Origin: Ottowia massiliensis | GTDB lineage: Bacteria > Pseudomonadota > Gammaproteobacteria > Burkholderiales > Burkholderiaceae_C | NCBI RefSeq assembly: GCF_900240305.1 | Contig: NZ_LT964854.1 | Span: 496,001 to 560,000 of the forward strand | Direction: 5' to 3' | DNA: 64,000 nucleotides | In this document: one piece after another, positions 50,443 to 58,489 of the stretch | Position numbering within the stretch: the first letter of the stretch is position 1 | How the letters are laid out: the number at the start of each line of letters is the position of its first letter | Notes under the pieces: generated by a model | Database searches by the model: none | What the model was told of the DNA's origin: nothing | What the model saw: the letters and a program-made list of their open reading frames with translations, nothing else | Made by a program: the position numbers and the translations under genes

Positions 50443-50988
50443 ATGCATATCCTGAAATGCAATTTCGACGGCTACGCTTCCTTTCTTTTCAAAAGTACGG
50501 AAGACGATTTAAAGTGGGGGAAAGGATGGTTTGATGGCGTTTCAAAAGGCGTTGCTTATCCTGTTCCAGAGGGTGTGCGCAATGTTGCCGGGCCTGAAAA
50601 TCGTTCCGATATCATGCCAGATTTCACCCATATCGGATTGGCTCCAATTCCGACTTTTTCCATGCGTGCCATCCAGGCGCTGGGAAGCATGCTGTCGGAG
50701 CATGGGGAGCTTGCTCCAATCAAAATGGACGAGCCGGTCCAATATTATGGATTCAATCCTATCATTATTCTTGACCTTCTCGATGAAGATCAATCGCAAA
50801 TTACCTATTTCAGTAGCGGCAGGATCATGGCGATTGATCATTATGTGTTGCGGAAAACTGGCATACGGCTTCCACCAATATTTAAAATACCTCAAACCCG
50901 CGTCAACAAGACCTACGTCAGCGACGAATTCATTGCCCGCGTGAATGAATGCAAGCTCACGGGCTTTCGCTTTCAGCCTTTGCCATAA
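50443..50988 (+). CDS. Imm11-like (DUF1629) immunity protein, copy 1
   Basis: 181 residues, no signal peptide, cytoplasmic. It matches the Imm11 pattern in the C-terminal half: DLLDEDQSQITYFSSGRIMA, IDHYVLRKTGIRLPPIFKIP, YVSDEFIARVNECKLTGFRF. N-terminus MHILKCNFDGYASFLFKSTE. ATG is 1 base after the toxin stop; its weak ribosome-binding site (GAAAGA) lies inside the toxin's last codons. Probably neutralises the AHH nuclease in the cytoplasm. Confidence 0.8.
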   Translation: MHILKCNFDGYASFLFKSTEDDLKWGKGWFDGVSKGVAYPVPEGVRNVAGPENRSDIMPDFTHIGLAPIPTFSMRAIQALGSMLSEHGELAPIKMDEPVQYYGFNPIIILDLLDEDQSQITYFSSGRIMAIDHYVLRKTGIRLPPIFKIPQTRVNKTYVSDEFIARVNECKLTGFRFQPLP

Positions 50989-51052
50989 ATAAATCGGACG
51001 GCGCGCCCGGGATAGGATTTGAAATGCATGGGCAGTTTTGAGGGTATGCAAA

Positions 51053-51090
51053 TTATCCTGGGTCAAAACCAGTTCCCCCGAAAGAATGAC
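51053..51090 (+). pseudogene. Vestigial toxin 3' end (1)
   Basis: TTATCCTGGGTCAAAACCAG then TTCCCCCGAAAGAATGAC, the same as the last codons (YPGSKPVPPKE-stop) of the AHH toxin at 50405-50442. It carries the ribosome-binding site for the next immunity copy. Confidence 0.85.
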
Positions 51091-51651
51091 ATGCACATCC
51101 TGAAATGCAATTTCGACGGCTACGCTTCCTTTCTTTTTAAAAACGCTGAAGAGGAATACAAATGGCGCAGCCTGCGTGATCATTTTAATCTGTTTGACGG
51201 CACGCCCCGCAATGGTAAATATCCCGTTCCGCAAGGCATTCGCAACCGGGTTGGAAAAGAAGAGCGATCCAACGTCTTGCCCGATTTCACCCATATCGGG
51301 CTGACGCCCATTCCCACCTTTTCAGAGCGCGCCGTGCGGGCTTTGGGCGACATGCTCAGTTGCAATGGCGAGTTGGCGCCCATCAAAATGGATGAAGCCA
51401 TGCAGTACTATGGATTCAACCCAATCCGTATCGTGGACGTAGTAGATGAAAAAAACTCTACCATTGTCTATTTTCCAGACGGGGGGATCATGGATATAGA
51501 TCATTACGTCTTGCGAGCGGATGCAAAAGAATTGCCGCCTATTTTCAGAATTCCTCAATTGGTGCGCAACACGACATACGTCAGCGACGAATTCATTGCC
51601 CGCGTGAATGAATGCAAGCTCACGGGCTTTCGCTTTCAGCCTTTGCCATGA
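51091..51651 (+). CDS. Imm11-like immunity protein, copy 2 (divergent)
   Basis: 186 residues. Same first 17 residues (MHILKCNFDGYASFLFK) and last block (YVSDEFIARVNECKLTGFRF) as copy 1, with a divergent middle: NAEEEYKWRSLRDHFNLFDG, GIRNRVGKEERSNVLPDFTH, VVDEKNSTIVYFPDGGIMDI. Cytoplasmic. Conserved ends around a variable middle suggest recombination between paralogues or a different toxin specificity. ATG at 51091 rather than the upstream in-frame codon. Confidence 0.8.
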   Translation: MHILKCNFDGYASFLFKNAEEEYKWRSLRDHFNLFDGTPRNGKYPVPQGIRNRVGKEERSNVLPDFTHIGLTPIPTFSERAVRALGDMLSCNGELAPIKMDEAMQYYGFNPIRIVDVVDEKNSTIVYFPDGGIMDIDHYVLRADAKELPPIFRIPQLVRNTTYVSDEFIARVNECKLTGFRFQPLP

Positions 51652-51717
51652 AATAAAACCAGACGGTGCGCTCGGGACAAAATTTGAAATGCATGGGCAG
51701 CTTTGAGGGTATGCAAA

Positions 51718-51755
51718 TTATCCTGGGTTAAAACCAGTTCCCCCGAAAGAATGAC
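51718..51755 (+). pseudogene. Vestigial toxin 3' end (2)
   Basis: TTATCCTGGGTTAAAACCAG then TTCCCCCGAAAGAATGAC; a second copy of the toxin tail directly before immunity copy 3. A 30-bp spacer (ATGCATGGGCAGYTTTGAGG and flanks) precedes both vestiges. Confidence 0.85.
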
Positions 51756-52301
51756 ATGCATATCCTGAAATGCAATTTCGACGGCTACGCTTCCTTTCTT
51801 TTCAAAAGTACGGAAGACGATTTAAAGTGGGGAAAAGGATGGTTTGATGGCGTTTCAAAAGGCGTTGCTTATCCTGTTCCAGAGGGTGTGCGCAATGTTG
51901 CCGGGCCTGAAAATCGTTCCGATATCATGCCAGATTTCACCCATATCGGATTGGCTCCAATTCCGACTTTTTCCATGCGGGCTATCCAGGCGCTGGGAAG
52001 CATGCTGTCGGAGCATGGGGAGCTTGCTCCAATCAAAATGGACGAGCCGGTCCAATATTATGGATTCAATCCTACCATTATTCTTGACCTTCTCGATGAA
52101 GATCAATCGCAAATTACCTATTTCAGTAGCGGCAAGATCATGGCGATTGATCATTATGCGTTGCGGAAAACTGGCATACGGCTTCCACCAATATTTAAAA
52201 TACCTCAAACCCGCGTCAACAAGACCTACGTCAGCGACGAATTCATTGCCCGCGTGAATGAATGCAAGCTCACGGGCTTTCGCTTTCAGCCTTTGCCATG
52301 A
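51756..52301 (+). CDS. Imm11-like immunity protein, copy 3 (near-identical to copy 1)
   Basis: 181 residues, differing from copy 1 at three visible positions (FNPTIILD versus FNPIIILD, SSGKIM versus SSGRIM, DHYALR versus DHYVLR). Recent duplication or gene conversion. It ends the array and is followed by a terminator. Confidence 0.8.
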   Translation: MHILKCNFDGYASFLFKSTEDDLKWGKGWFDGVSKGVAYPVPEGVRNVAGPENRSDIMPDFTHIGLAPIPTFSMRAIQALGSMLSEHGELAPIKMDEPVQYYGFNPTIILDLLDEDQSQITYFSSGKIMAIDHYALRKTGIRLPPIFKIPQTRVNKTYVSDEFIARVNECKLTGFRFQPLP

Positions 52302-52627
52302 AGGCGCAGGGCGGCCCAGTCAGGCGTTTTTTCAGCCTGTTTGGGTATTTGCCTTCGTGATTTTCACGAAGGCATTTTTTTGGGTTTGGCGCTGGCGATN
52401 GGCATACGGCTTCCACCAATATTTAAAATACCTCAAACCCGCGTCAACAAGACCTACGTCAGCGACGAATTCATTGCCCGCGTGAATGAATGCAAGCTCA
52501 CGGGCTTTCGCTTTCAGCCTTTGCCATGAAGGCGCAGGGCGGCCCAGTCAGGCGTTTTTTCAGCCTGTTTGGGTATTTGCCTTCGTGATTTTCACGAAGG
52601 CATTTTTTTGGGTTTGGCGCTGGCGAT
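52173..52627 (+). repeat. 227-bp exact duplication around a single N (probable assembly join)
   Basis: 52173-52399 recurs exactly at 52401-52627 with N at 52400. The second copy starts inside the immunity gene (GGCATACGGC...) and repeats its last 43 codons, stop and terminator. Best read as overlapping contig ends, not as a fourth immunity gene. Confidence 0.85.
52350..52381 (+). terminator. Terminator of the immunity array
   Basis: TGCCTTCGTGA / TCACGAAGGCA with a 3-base loop and a T tract. An identical hairpin at 52578-52609 belongs to the assembly duplication. Confidence 0.9.
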
Positions 52628-52709
52628 GCGCGCTGGCCGGTGATGGCTGCGGCGGCATCCGCCTGCCGCGTCAGTTGCCGGTCTGGCCAACGGGTATCGG
52701 GGCACATCG

Positions 52710-52794
52710 AAAAGAGGAGCGAATTCAGGTGCCTTGGAAATACATTCCGCGCAGATTCCACTAGGACCTGTCGCTATGCTAAAAGGAGCGAAAG
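52710..52794 (+). repeat. Dispersed intergenic repeat, copy 12
   Basis: AAAAGAGGAGCGAATTCAGG, GCGCAGATTCCACTAGGACC, TGTCGCTATGCTAAAAGGAG. It ends 50 bases before the GTG start proposed for earP and contains an in-frame ATG (52776). Confidence 0.8.
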
Positions 52795-52844
52795 AGAGCT
52801 GCCAGAAGGCGGCTTCTGCGCTGGCGCGGGGGACAATCGCCCGC

Positions 52845-53969
52845 GTGAACACGACCGCTCGCCAGCCTCTGCTCTGGGACATTTTTTGCCAGGTGATTGA
52901 CAACCACGGCGACGTGGGCGTGTGCTGGCGGCTGGCGCGCGAGCTGGCCGCGCGCGGCCATACGGTGCGCCTGTGGCTGGATGACTTGCGTGCGCTGCCC
53001 TGGCTGGCCCCGGGCGCGTGGAGCGGGGCTTTCAAGCGCATCCGCGTGCTGCCCTGGCCGCGCAGCGCCCAGGCGCTGGCGCAGCTGCCGCTGGCCGATG
53101 TGTGGGTGGAGGCTTTCGGCTGCGAGCTGCCCGCCGCCTTCGTGGCCCGCTTCGCCGCTGAACAGGCCATGCCGCCGCCGGTGTGGATCAATCTGGAATA
53201 CCTCAGCGCTGAAGACTGGGTGGAGCGCATGCACGCGCTGCCTTCGCCCGTGCTGGCCGGGCCGCTGGCGGGCCGCCGCAAGTGGTTTTTCTACCCCGGC
53301 TTCACGCCAGCTGCGGGCGGGCTGCTGCGCGAAGGCGATTGGCCCGCGCGGCAGGCGCGCTTTGACCGCGCCGCCTGGCTGGCCGCCCACGGTGTGCGCT
53401 GGCAGGGCGAGCCGCTGGTCTCGCTGTTTTGCTACGAGCCGCCCGCCCTGCCCGCGCTGCTGGAGCAGTGCGCCGCAAGCGGCTGGCACTGGCTGGTAAC
53501 GCCGGGCCGCGCCACGCAGGCCGTGCAGGCGGCGCTGCCGCTGTTGCGCTCAGCCTCTGCGCACATCACGCCGCGCATCACTTTTTTGCCGCACCTGCCC
53601 CAGCCTGCGTATGACGAGCTGCTGTGGGCGTGCGATTTCAATGGCGTGCGCGGCGAAGATTCGCTCACGCGCGCGCTGTGGGCGGGCCGCCCCTTCGTGT
53701 GGCACATCTACCCGCAGCACGACGGCGCGCACCACGCCAAGCTGGCCGCCTTTTTGCGCTGGCTGCAAGCGCCCGCTTCACTGGCCGCCTTGCACGCCGC
53801 GTGGAACGATGCGCCCGGCGCGCCCGCCCTTCTGGCCCCCGGGCAAGCCGCCTTGCGCGAGTGGCAAGCTTGCGTGCAGGCCGCCCGCCAGCGCCTCATG
53901 CGGCAGGCCGATCTGGCCAGCCAGCTCATTCATTTCATCCATCAAAAGCAAAGCGAAACAAGCACATGA
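52845..53969 (+). CDS. earP: Elongation factor P maturation arginine rhamnosyltransferase EarP
   Basis: Transfers rhamnose from dTDP-rhamnose to the conserved arginine of EF-P. 374 residues from a GTG start. Family landmarks: WDIFCQVIDNHGDVGVCWRL near the N-terminus, VWVEAFGCELP, WINLEYLSAEDWVE, WFFYPGFTPAAGGLLRE and, at the nucleotide-sugar site, RGEDSLTRALWAGRPFVWHI. An ATG at 52776 would add 23 residues translated from the dispersed repeat, so GTG at 52845 is preferred. The efp gene, often next door, is not in the window. Its stop overlaps the next start (ATGA). Confidence 0.93.
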   Translation: MNTTARQPLLWDIFCQVIDNHGDVGVCWRLARELAARGHTVRLWLDDLRALPWLAPGAWSGAFKRIRVLPWPRSAQALAQLPLADVWVEAFGCELPAAFVARFAAEQAMPPPVWINLEYLSAEDWVERMHALPSPVLAGPLAGRRKWFFYPGFTPAAGGLLREGDWPARQARFDRAAWLAAHGVRWQGEPLVSLFCYEPPALPALLEQCAASGWHWLVTPGRATQAVQAALPLLRSASAHITPRITFLPHLPQPAYDELLWACDFNGVRGEDSLTRALWAGRPFVWHIYPQHDGAHHAKLAAFLRWLQAPASLAALHAAWNDAPGAPALLAPGQAALREWQACVQAARQRLMRQADLASQLIHFIHQKQSETST

Positions 53970-54718
53970 CCACGCCCAGCCTTGACATCAGCGGCGCCAT
54001 CGCCCGCATCACCCTCCAGCGCCCTGAAGCGGCCAACAAACTCGCGCCCGAAGACATCACCGCGCTGCGCGCCCACTTGCGCGAAATCAACGCCGCCGAC
54101 GGCGTGCGCGTGCTCATCCTCCAAAGCGCGGGCAAGCACTTTTGCAGCGGGCACGACCTGGCCGAGCTGGCCGCCAACCCGCGCTCGGGCAACGGCTTTG
54201 GCGACATGGTGGACGCGCTGGCCGCCTGCCGCCCCGTCACCATCGCCGCCGTGCAAGGCGGCGCTTTTGGCGGCGGCGCCGATCTGGCCCTGGCCTGCGA
54301 CTTTCGCGTGGGCGGCCCGCAATCGCGCGTGCGCGTGCCCCCGGTGCAGCTGGGCCTGCACCTGTACCAAAGCGGGCTGGAGCGCTTTGTGAGCCGCCTG
54401 GGCCTGAACATGGCCCGCCGCCTGCTGCTGGCCGCCGAGCCGCTGGACGCCGCCGCCATGCTGGACTGCGGCTTTCTCACCCACTTCAGCAACGGCCCCG
54501 ACATCACCGGCGCCGTGGATGAGCTGGCCGCCACCCTGGCCCGCATGGCCCCGCTGGCCCTGCTGGGCATGAAGGAAAGCCTGAACCAGATTGCCTGCGG
54601 CCGCCCGGACGCCGCCCTGATTGCCGCCCGCGTGCAGCGCACCATCCTGTCTGAAGACTTGCAAGAAGGCATCCAGGCTTTGCAGCAAAAGCGCGAGCCG
54701 GTGTTCAAGGGGCGGTAA
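53966..54718 (+). CDS. Enoyl-CoA hydratase/isomerase family protein
   Basis: 250-residue crotonase-fold enzyme. Oxyanion-hole residues are in SAGKHFCSGHDLAELAAN and QGGAFGGGADLALACDFRVG. It lacks a clear pair of catalytic glutamates: the region after VPPVQLGLHLYQSGLERFVS has Gln/Leu and Glu, so the exact reaction (hydratase, isomerase or other) is uncertain. ATG overlaps the earP stop by 4 bases, so the two are co-translated, although the functional link is not obvious. Confidence 0.85.
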   Translation: MTTPSLDISGAIARITLQRPEAANKLAPEDITALRAHLREINAADGVRVLILQSAGKHFCSGHDLAELAANPRSGNGFGDMVDALAACRPVTIAAVQGGAFGGGADLALACDFRVGGPQSRVRVPPVQLGLHLYQSGLERFVSRLGLNMARRLLLAAEPLDAAAMLDCGFLTHFSNGPDITGAVDELAATLARMAPLALLGMKESLNQIACGRPDAALIAARVQRTILSEDLQEGIQALQQKREPVFKGR

Positions 54719-54753
54719 AGGAGTCAGGGGCGCGCTGCGCCGCCCGTGGCGCT

Positions 54754-54840
54754 AAAAACAGGAGCGAATCGGGGTGGGTAAAAATACCGTTTAGCGCACG
54801 TTTCACTAGGACATCATGCTATTGATTAAGGAGCTAAATA
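54754..54840 (+). repeat. Dispersed intergenic repeat, copy 13
   Basis: AAAAACAGGAGCGAATCGGG, GCGCACGTTTCACTAGGACA, TCATGCTATTGATTAAGGAG, CTAAATA. Lies 21 bp from the IS5-type relic. Confidence 0.82.
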
Positions 54841-54861
54841 AGGCGACTTTCAAACTGCTCT

Positions 54862-55385
54862 CAGAGCCTATCCTCGAACTCCAAATGAATGGCTCCTCCC
54901 ATGTACCCAAGCGATATGAGCGATGCGCAGTGGCAAGTGCTGGCCAAACACTTTGCCGAAATGAACAAGAGAGGACGTCCCCGTGTACGAATCGCCCGGG
55001 ACTTGATCAACGCCATCTTTTATGTGCAAGCCACAGACGGCCAAACCACTGACCGTCGGTAGCGCGCACTGCCCAAGGACTGCCCGCCCTGCAAACAGGT
55101 CTACAACACCTTTGCCCGCTGGCGCCAGCGCGGCGTGTGGGATGTGCTGCTGGCTGTGATGGTGCACTCAGCAGGTATTCAGGACCGGGTGGAAGTCAAG
55201 GCTTTGCTGATCAGGCTATTTATGCGCTTTGCTGGATTGTGAAGAGGGCTTTTGCCTGGTTGAGTCAATCGAGAAGACTGAGCAAAGACTACGAGGTCAC
55301 TGGCGCTTTAGCCGAAGCATTCGTGAAGGTTGCCTGCATTCGGCGCATGGTCAGGCTTCTGGGATGATTTTGGAGACAGGCTCTG
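54862..55385 (+). mobile_element. Second internally deleted IS5-family relic
   Basis: 524 bp bounded by imperfect inverted repeats CAGAGCCTATCC (left) and CAGAGCCTGTCTCC (right, reverse complement). It retains the two ends of a transposase gene on the plus strand with the catalytic middle lost. A different IS5 subgroup (IS427-like by sequence flavour) from the relic at 16333-16746. Confidence 0.72.
54901..55367 (+). pseudogene. IS5-family transposase relic
   Basis: N-terminal block MYPSDMSDAQWQVLAKHFAE, NKRGRPRVRIARDLINAIFY, VQATDGQ, then after a stop LPKDCPPCKQVYNTFARWRQ. C-terminal block in another frame: VKRAFAWLSQSRRLSKDYEV, LAEAFVKVACIRRMVRLLG. The central DDE region is deleted and stops interrupt the rest. 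Not functional. Confidence 0.85.
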
Positions 55386-55544
55386 AAAGAAGCTCGGGAA
55401 AAGCGCTGGAAGCAGGGCTGATTTTCGCGATCTGGCTCCAAGCTGCGCCCAGCGGCTCAAAGGAGCGGGCGGCCGCATGCCGGACAATCCAGGGCCTTTC
55501 CGCCCGCCGCCCGCCCCGCCTTTTCCTCGCCCCTTGCGCCCGAG

Positions 55545-57713
55545 ATGAACCATCTGCCCCGCACAGAAGCCGCGCTGGCCAGCTACCGCATGCGGCTGGC
55601 CGTGGTGGCGCTGGCAGCCACGCTGGGCTTTGCGGCGCTGGGCACAAGGCTGTGGGTGCTGCAAGTGCAGCGGCACGAAGAAATGGCCGAGCGCGCCGAA
55701 AGCAACCGCACGGCGGTGGTGCCCATCGTGCCCAACCGGGGCGACATTCTTGACCGCAACGGCGTGGTGCTGGCCACCAGCTACAAGGCGCACGCGCTGG
55801 AAATCACGCCCGCGCAGGTGCCGGGCGATCTGGACGAGGTGATTGACGCCCTTTCTGAAGTGGTGCCTATCAGCGAGCGCGAGCGCCGCCGCTTCGAGCG
55901 CCTGCGGCAGAACACGCGCAGCTTTGAATCGCTGCCCATCCGCATGCGCCTGACGGATGAGGAAGTGGCCCGCTTTGCCGCCAACCGCTACCGTTTTCCG
56001 GGCGTGGAAATCAAGGCGCGTCTGTTTCGCACCTATCCAATGGGCGAAGTGGCCGCGCACGCCATCGGCTACGTGGGCCGCGTCAATGACCGCGACAAGG
56101 AGCGCATCGAAGACCAGGGGCCGGAATACGCGGCCAACTACCGGGGCACGGACTACATCGGCAAATCCGGCATCGAGGCCAGCTATGAAGACGTGCTGCA
56201 TGGCCGCACCGGCGTGGAGCAAATGGAAACCGCCTCGGGCGGACGCGCCGTGCGCCTGCTGGAGCGCCGCTCCGCCGCCAGCGGCCAGACGCTGCGCCTG
56301 ACGATTGACATCACCCTGCAAAAGCTCGTGGAAGAGCTGTACGGCGAGCGGCGCGGCGCGCTGGTTGCGATGGATCCGCAAACCGGCGAAGTGCTCGCCT
56401 TCGTGAGCAAGCCCACGTTCGACCCCAACCTGTTCGTGGAAGGCATCGACCAGGCCACCTGGACGGAGCTGAACGAATCGCTCGCCCGCCCCCTGTTCAA
56501 CCGCGCCTTGCGCGGCACTTATCCGCCCGGCTCCACCTTCAAGCCCTTCATGGCGCTGGCGGGGCTGGAAAGCGGCCGCATCACGCCGCAAACCACCGTG
56601 AACGACACCGGCAGCTGGGTGCTGGCCGGGCACGTGTTCCGGGGCCACGCCACCGGCACGGTGAACCTGGAGCAAAGCATCACCCGCTCCAGCAACGCCT
56701 ACTACTACCAGCTGGCCTACGACATGGGCATCAGCGCCATCAACCGCTTCATGGGGCCGCTGGGCTTCGGGCGCGAAACGGGCATTGACCTGCCGGGCGA
56801 AGCCAAGGGCGTGCTGCCCAGCCCCGAGTGGAAGCGTGAAGCCATGCGCCGCTACAAGGACCGGCGCATGCAAGTCTGGGTGCCGGGCGACACGGTCAAT
56901 GTCGGCATCGGCCAGGGCTTCAACAACTACACCATGCTGCAAATGGCGCAGGCCGTGGCCACGCTGGCGGCTGACGGCGTCAAGCATCCGCCGCATCTGG
57001 TCAAGGCCACGCAGGCCAGCCCCGCCAGCGAGCCTGTGCCCGCCCCGCGCCCCGCCGCACAGAACATGGGCTACAAAAGCGCCCACATGAACGTGGTGCG
57101 CCAGGGCATGGTGGGCGTCACCCTGCGCGGCACGGGCCGCAGCGCCTTCAAGGACGCGCCGTATCTCTCGGGCGGCAAAACCGGCACCGCGCAAGCCATC
57201 ACCATCGGCCAGAAAAGCCGCTACAACGCCGCCCGGCTGGCCGAATACCAGCGCGATCACTCGCTCTACATCGCCTTTGCCCCGGCAGAGCAGCCGCGCA
57301 TCGTGGTGGCCGCCATTGTCGAAAACGCAGGCTTTGGCGCCACGGCGGCAGCGCCCATCGTGCGCCGCGTGCTCGACTACTGGCTGGCGGGCATCTACCC
57401 CAGCGAGCAAGACATCAAGGCCGTGCAGCGCAGCCGCGCCAGCGCCCCCATCGGCGCGCCGCGCACTGTGGAGGAAATGGCCATCCGCCCGCCCGAAGCA
57501 GCCAGGCCGCAGCCAGCGCCTGGCCCGGCTGACGCGGCTGATGCGCCCAATGCCGCGAATGCGGCAATCCAGACAGACACACCCCCAACACCCCAGACGC
57601 CCGAAGCATCCGCCGCGCCAGACACGCTGCCGCATCCCAAGCCCGCAGCCGTGCAAGCGCCAAAGCAACCCGCGCCGCCTGCTGCCCGTAGCGCAGAGGA
57701 TGACGTGCCCTGA
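55545..57713 (+). CDS. mrdA: Penicillin-binding protein 2 (MrdA)
   Basis: Cell-elongation transpeptidase of the rod complex, 722 residues. TM anchor about 16-38 (MRLAVVALAATLGFAALGTR), dimerisation region with VPNRGDILDRNGVVLATSYK, and the three active-site motifs: SxxK in PPGSTFKPFMALAG, SxN in SSNAYYYQLA, KTG in GGKTGTAQAI. The last 110 or so residues are an Ala/Pro-rich tail. mreBCD and rodA, the usual neighbours, are absent; an IS relic and repeats lie upstream. Confidence 0.96.
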   Translation: MNHLPRTEAALASYRMRLAVVALAATLGFAALGTRLWVLQVQRHEEMAERAESNRTAVVPIVPNRGDILDRNGVVLATSYKAHALEITPAQVPGDLDEVIDALSEVVPISERERRRFERLRQNTRSFESLPIRMRLTDEEVARFAANRYRFPGVEIKARLFRTYPMGEVAAHAIGYVGRVNDRDKERIEDQGPEYAANYRGTDYIGKSGIEASYEDVLHGRTGVEQMETASGGRAVRLLERRSAASGQTLRLTIDITLQKLVEELYGERRGALVAMDPQTGEVLAFVSKPTFDPNLFVEGIDQATWTELNESLARPLFNRALRGTYPPGSTFKPFMALAGLESGRITPQTTVNDTGSWVLAGHVFRGHATGTVNLEQSITRSSNAYYYQLAYDMGISAINRFMGPLGFGRETGIDLPGEAKGVLPSPEWKREAMRRYKDRRMQVWVPGDTVNVGIGQGFNNYTMLQMAQAVATLAADGVKHPPHLVKATQASPASEPVPAPRPAAQNMGYKSAHMNVVRQGMVGVTLRGTGRSAFKDAPYLSGGKTGTAQAITIGQKSRYNAARLAEYQRDHSLYIAFAPAEQPRIVVAAIVENAGFGATAAAPIVRRVLDYWLAGIYPSEQDIKAVQRSRASAPIGAPRTVEEMAIRPPEAARPQPAPGPADAADAPNAANAAIQTDTPPTPQTPEASAAPDTLPHPKPAAVQAPKQPAPPAARSAEDDVP

Positions 57714-57868
57714 GAGCCTGTTCAGAGTTCGTCCATAGGTACGAAAAGCGCGGACTCAGGTGGCTGACGCAGGCGGCCTCGGGCCCCGCCAAGCCTCTCC
57801 GGAGCGCAAGCGGCCCGCAAGCAACCCGTCAAGCCTGTTTACGGCTTGCCCGGCTTTGGATTGATTCA

Positions 57869-57952
57869 AAAACAAGAGCGAATTCAAGGGGCTATAAGTA
57901 CCGTTTTGCGCACGTTCCACTAGGACGTATTGCTATGAACAGAGGAGCAAAA
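57869..57952 (+). repeat. Dispersed intergenic repeat, copy 14
   Basis: AAAACAAGAGCGAATTCAAG, GCGCACGTTCCACTAGGACG, TATTGCTATGAACAGAGGAG. Confidence 0.8.
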
Positions 57953-58028
57953 AAAGACTTCCAATCCGTTGTCTCTTTGATCCAAGCGGCAAAGCTCAAG
58001 GCTGGCGGCGGACTATCGCCAGGGCAAC

Positions 58029-58064
58029 AAAAAACCCGCCAGACGGCCTCTGCCCTGGCGGGTT
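58029..58064 (-). terminator. Terminator of the DUF465 gene
   Basis: AACCCGCCAG / CTGGCGGGTT hairpin; on the minus strand it is followed by TTTTTTGTTG, 25 bases past the DUF465 stop. Confidence 0.85.
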
Positions 58065-58088
58065 CGCTGTTTTCAAATCAGGCGTTTT

Positions 58089-58319
58089 TTATGCGCTCTT
58101 GGCGGCGGCTTCCGCCTTTTTGAGGATGACGTACATCTCATCTTTGAGGCGCAGTTTTTGTTTCTTCAGTGTTTCAATGGTTTCGTGCGCTGCGCTTTCT
58201 ACGCCGCTTTCCATGCGCTTGATCTGGTGATCAAGTTCGTTGTGCTGCTCGAACAGGCGGCTGAAATGGGGATCGGCGTTTTTCAGCTTGCTGATCAGGT
58301 CGCGAAATTCTGGAAACAT
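58089..58319 (-). CDS. DUF465 (YdcH) family small protein
   Basis: 76-residue, mostly helical protein of the YdcH/DUF465 family; function unknown. MFPEFRDLISKLKNADPHFS, RLFEQHNELDHQIKRMESGV and LKKQKLRLKDEMYVILKKAE are diagnostic. A GGAGA ribosome-binding site precedes the ATG at 58317-58319. Confidence 0.93.
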   Translation of the reverse strand: MFPEFRDLISKLKNADPHFSRLFEQHNELDHQIKRMESGVESAAHETIETLKKQKLRLKDEMYVILKKAEAAAKSA

Positions 58320-58489
58320 GGAATCTCCTTTCTTGGGTGGTGGAATGACCTTGATTCTAGATGGGCCGCTGGCTCCGGAATCCAGCTGGCGGATTGCGCG
58401 TTGCGCCCTTCAATGTTGAAGCGGCCCGCACCGCCGCCCGGGCGGAACATGAAAAGCTGCGGCGGCGAGGCGCCATCGGCCGTCAGTTT

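Larger units (their letters stand above)
57714..58088. other. Intergenic: repeats and terminator only
   Basis: 375 bp with a piece of the second repeat family (about 57716-57760), a dispersed repeat (57869-57952) and the terminator of the downstream minus-strand gene. No gene seen. Confidence 0.6.

Noticed and set aside
52401..52529. A fourth, truncated immunity gene after the N at 52400
   Set aside because: The segment is an exact 227-bp copy of sequence before the N, including the terminator, so it is best explained as unmerged contig overlap.
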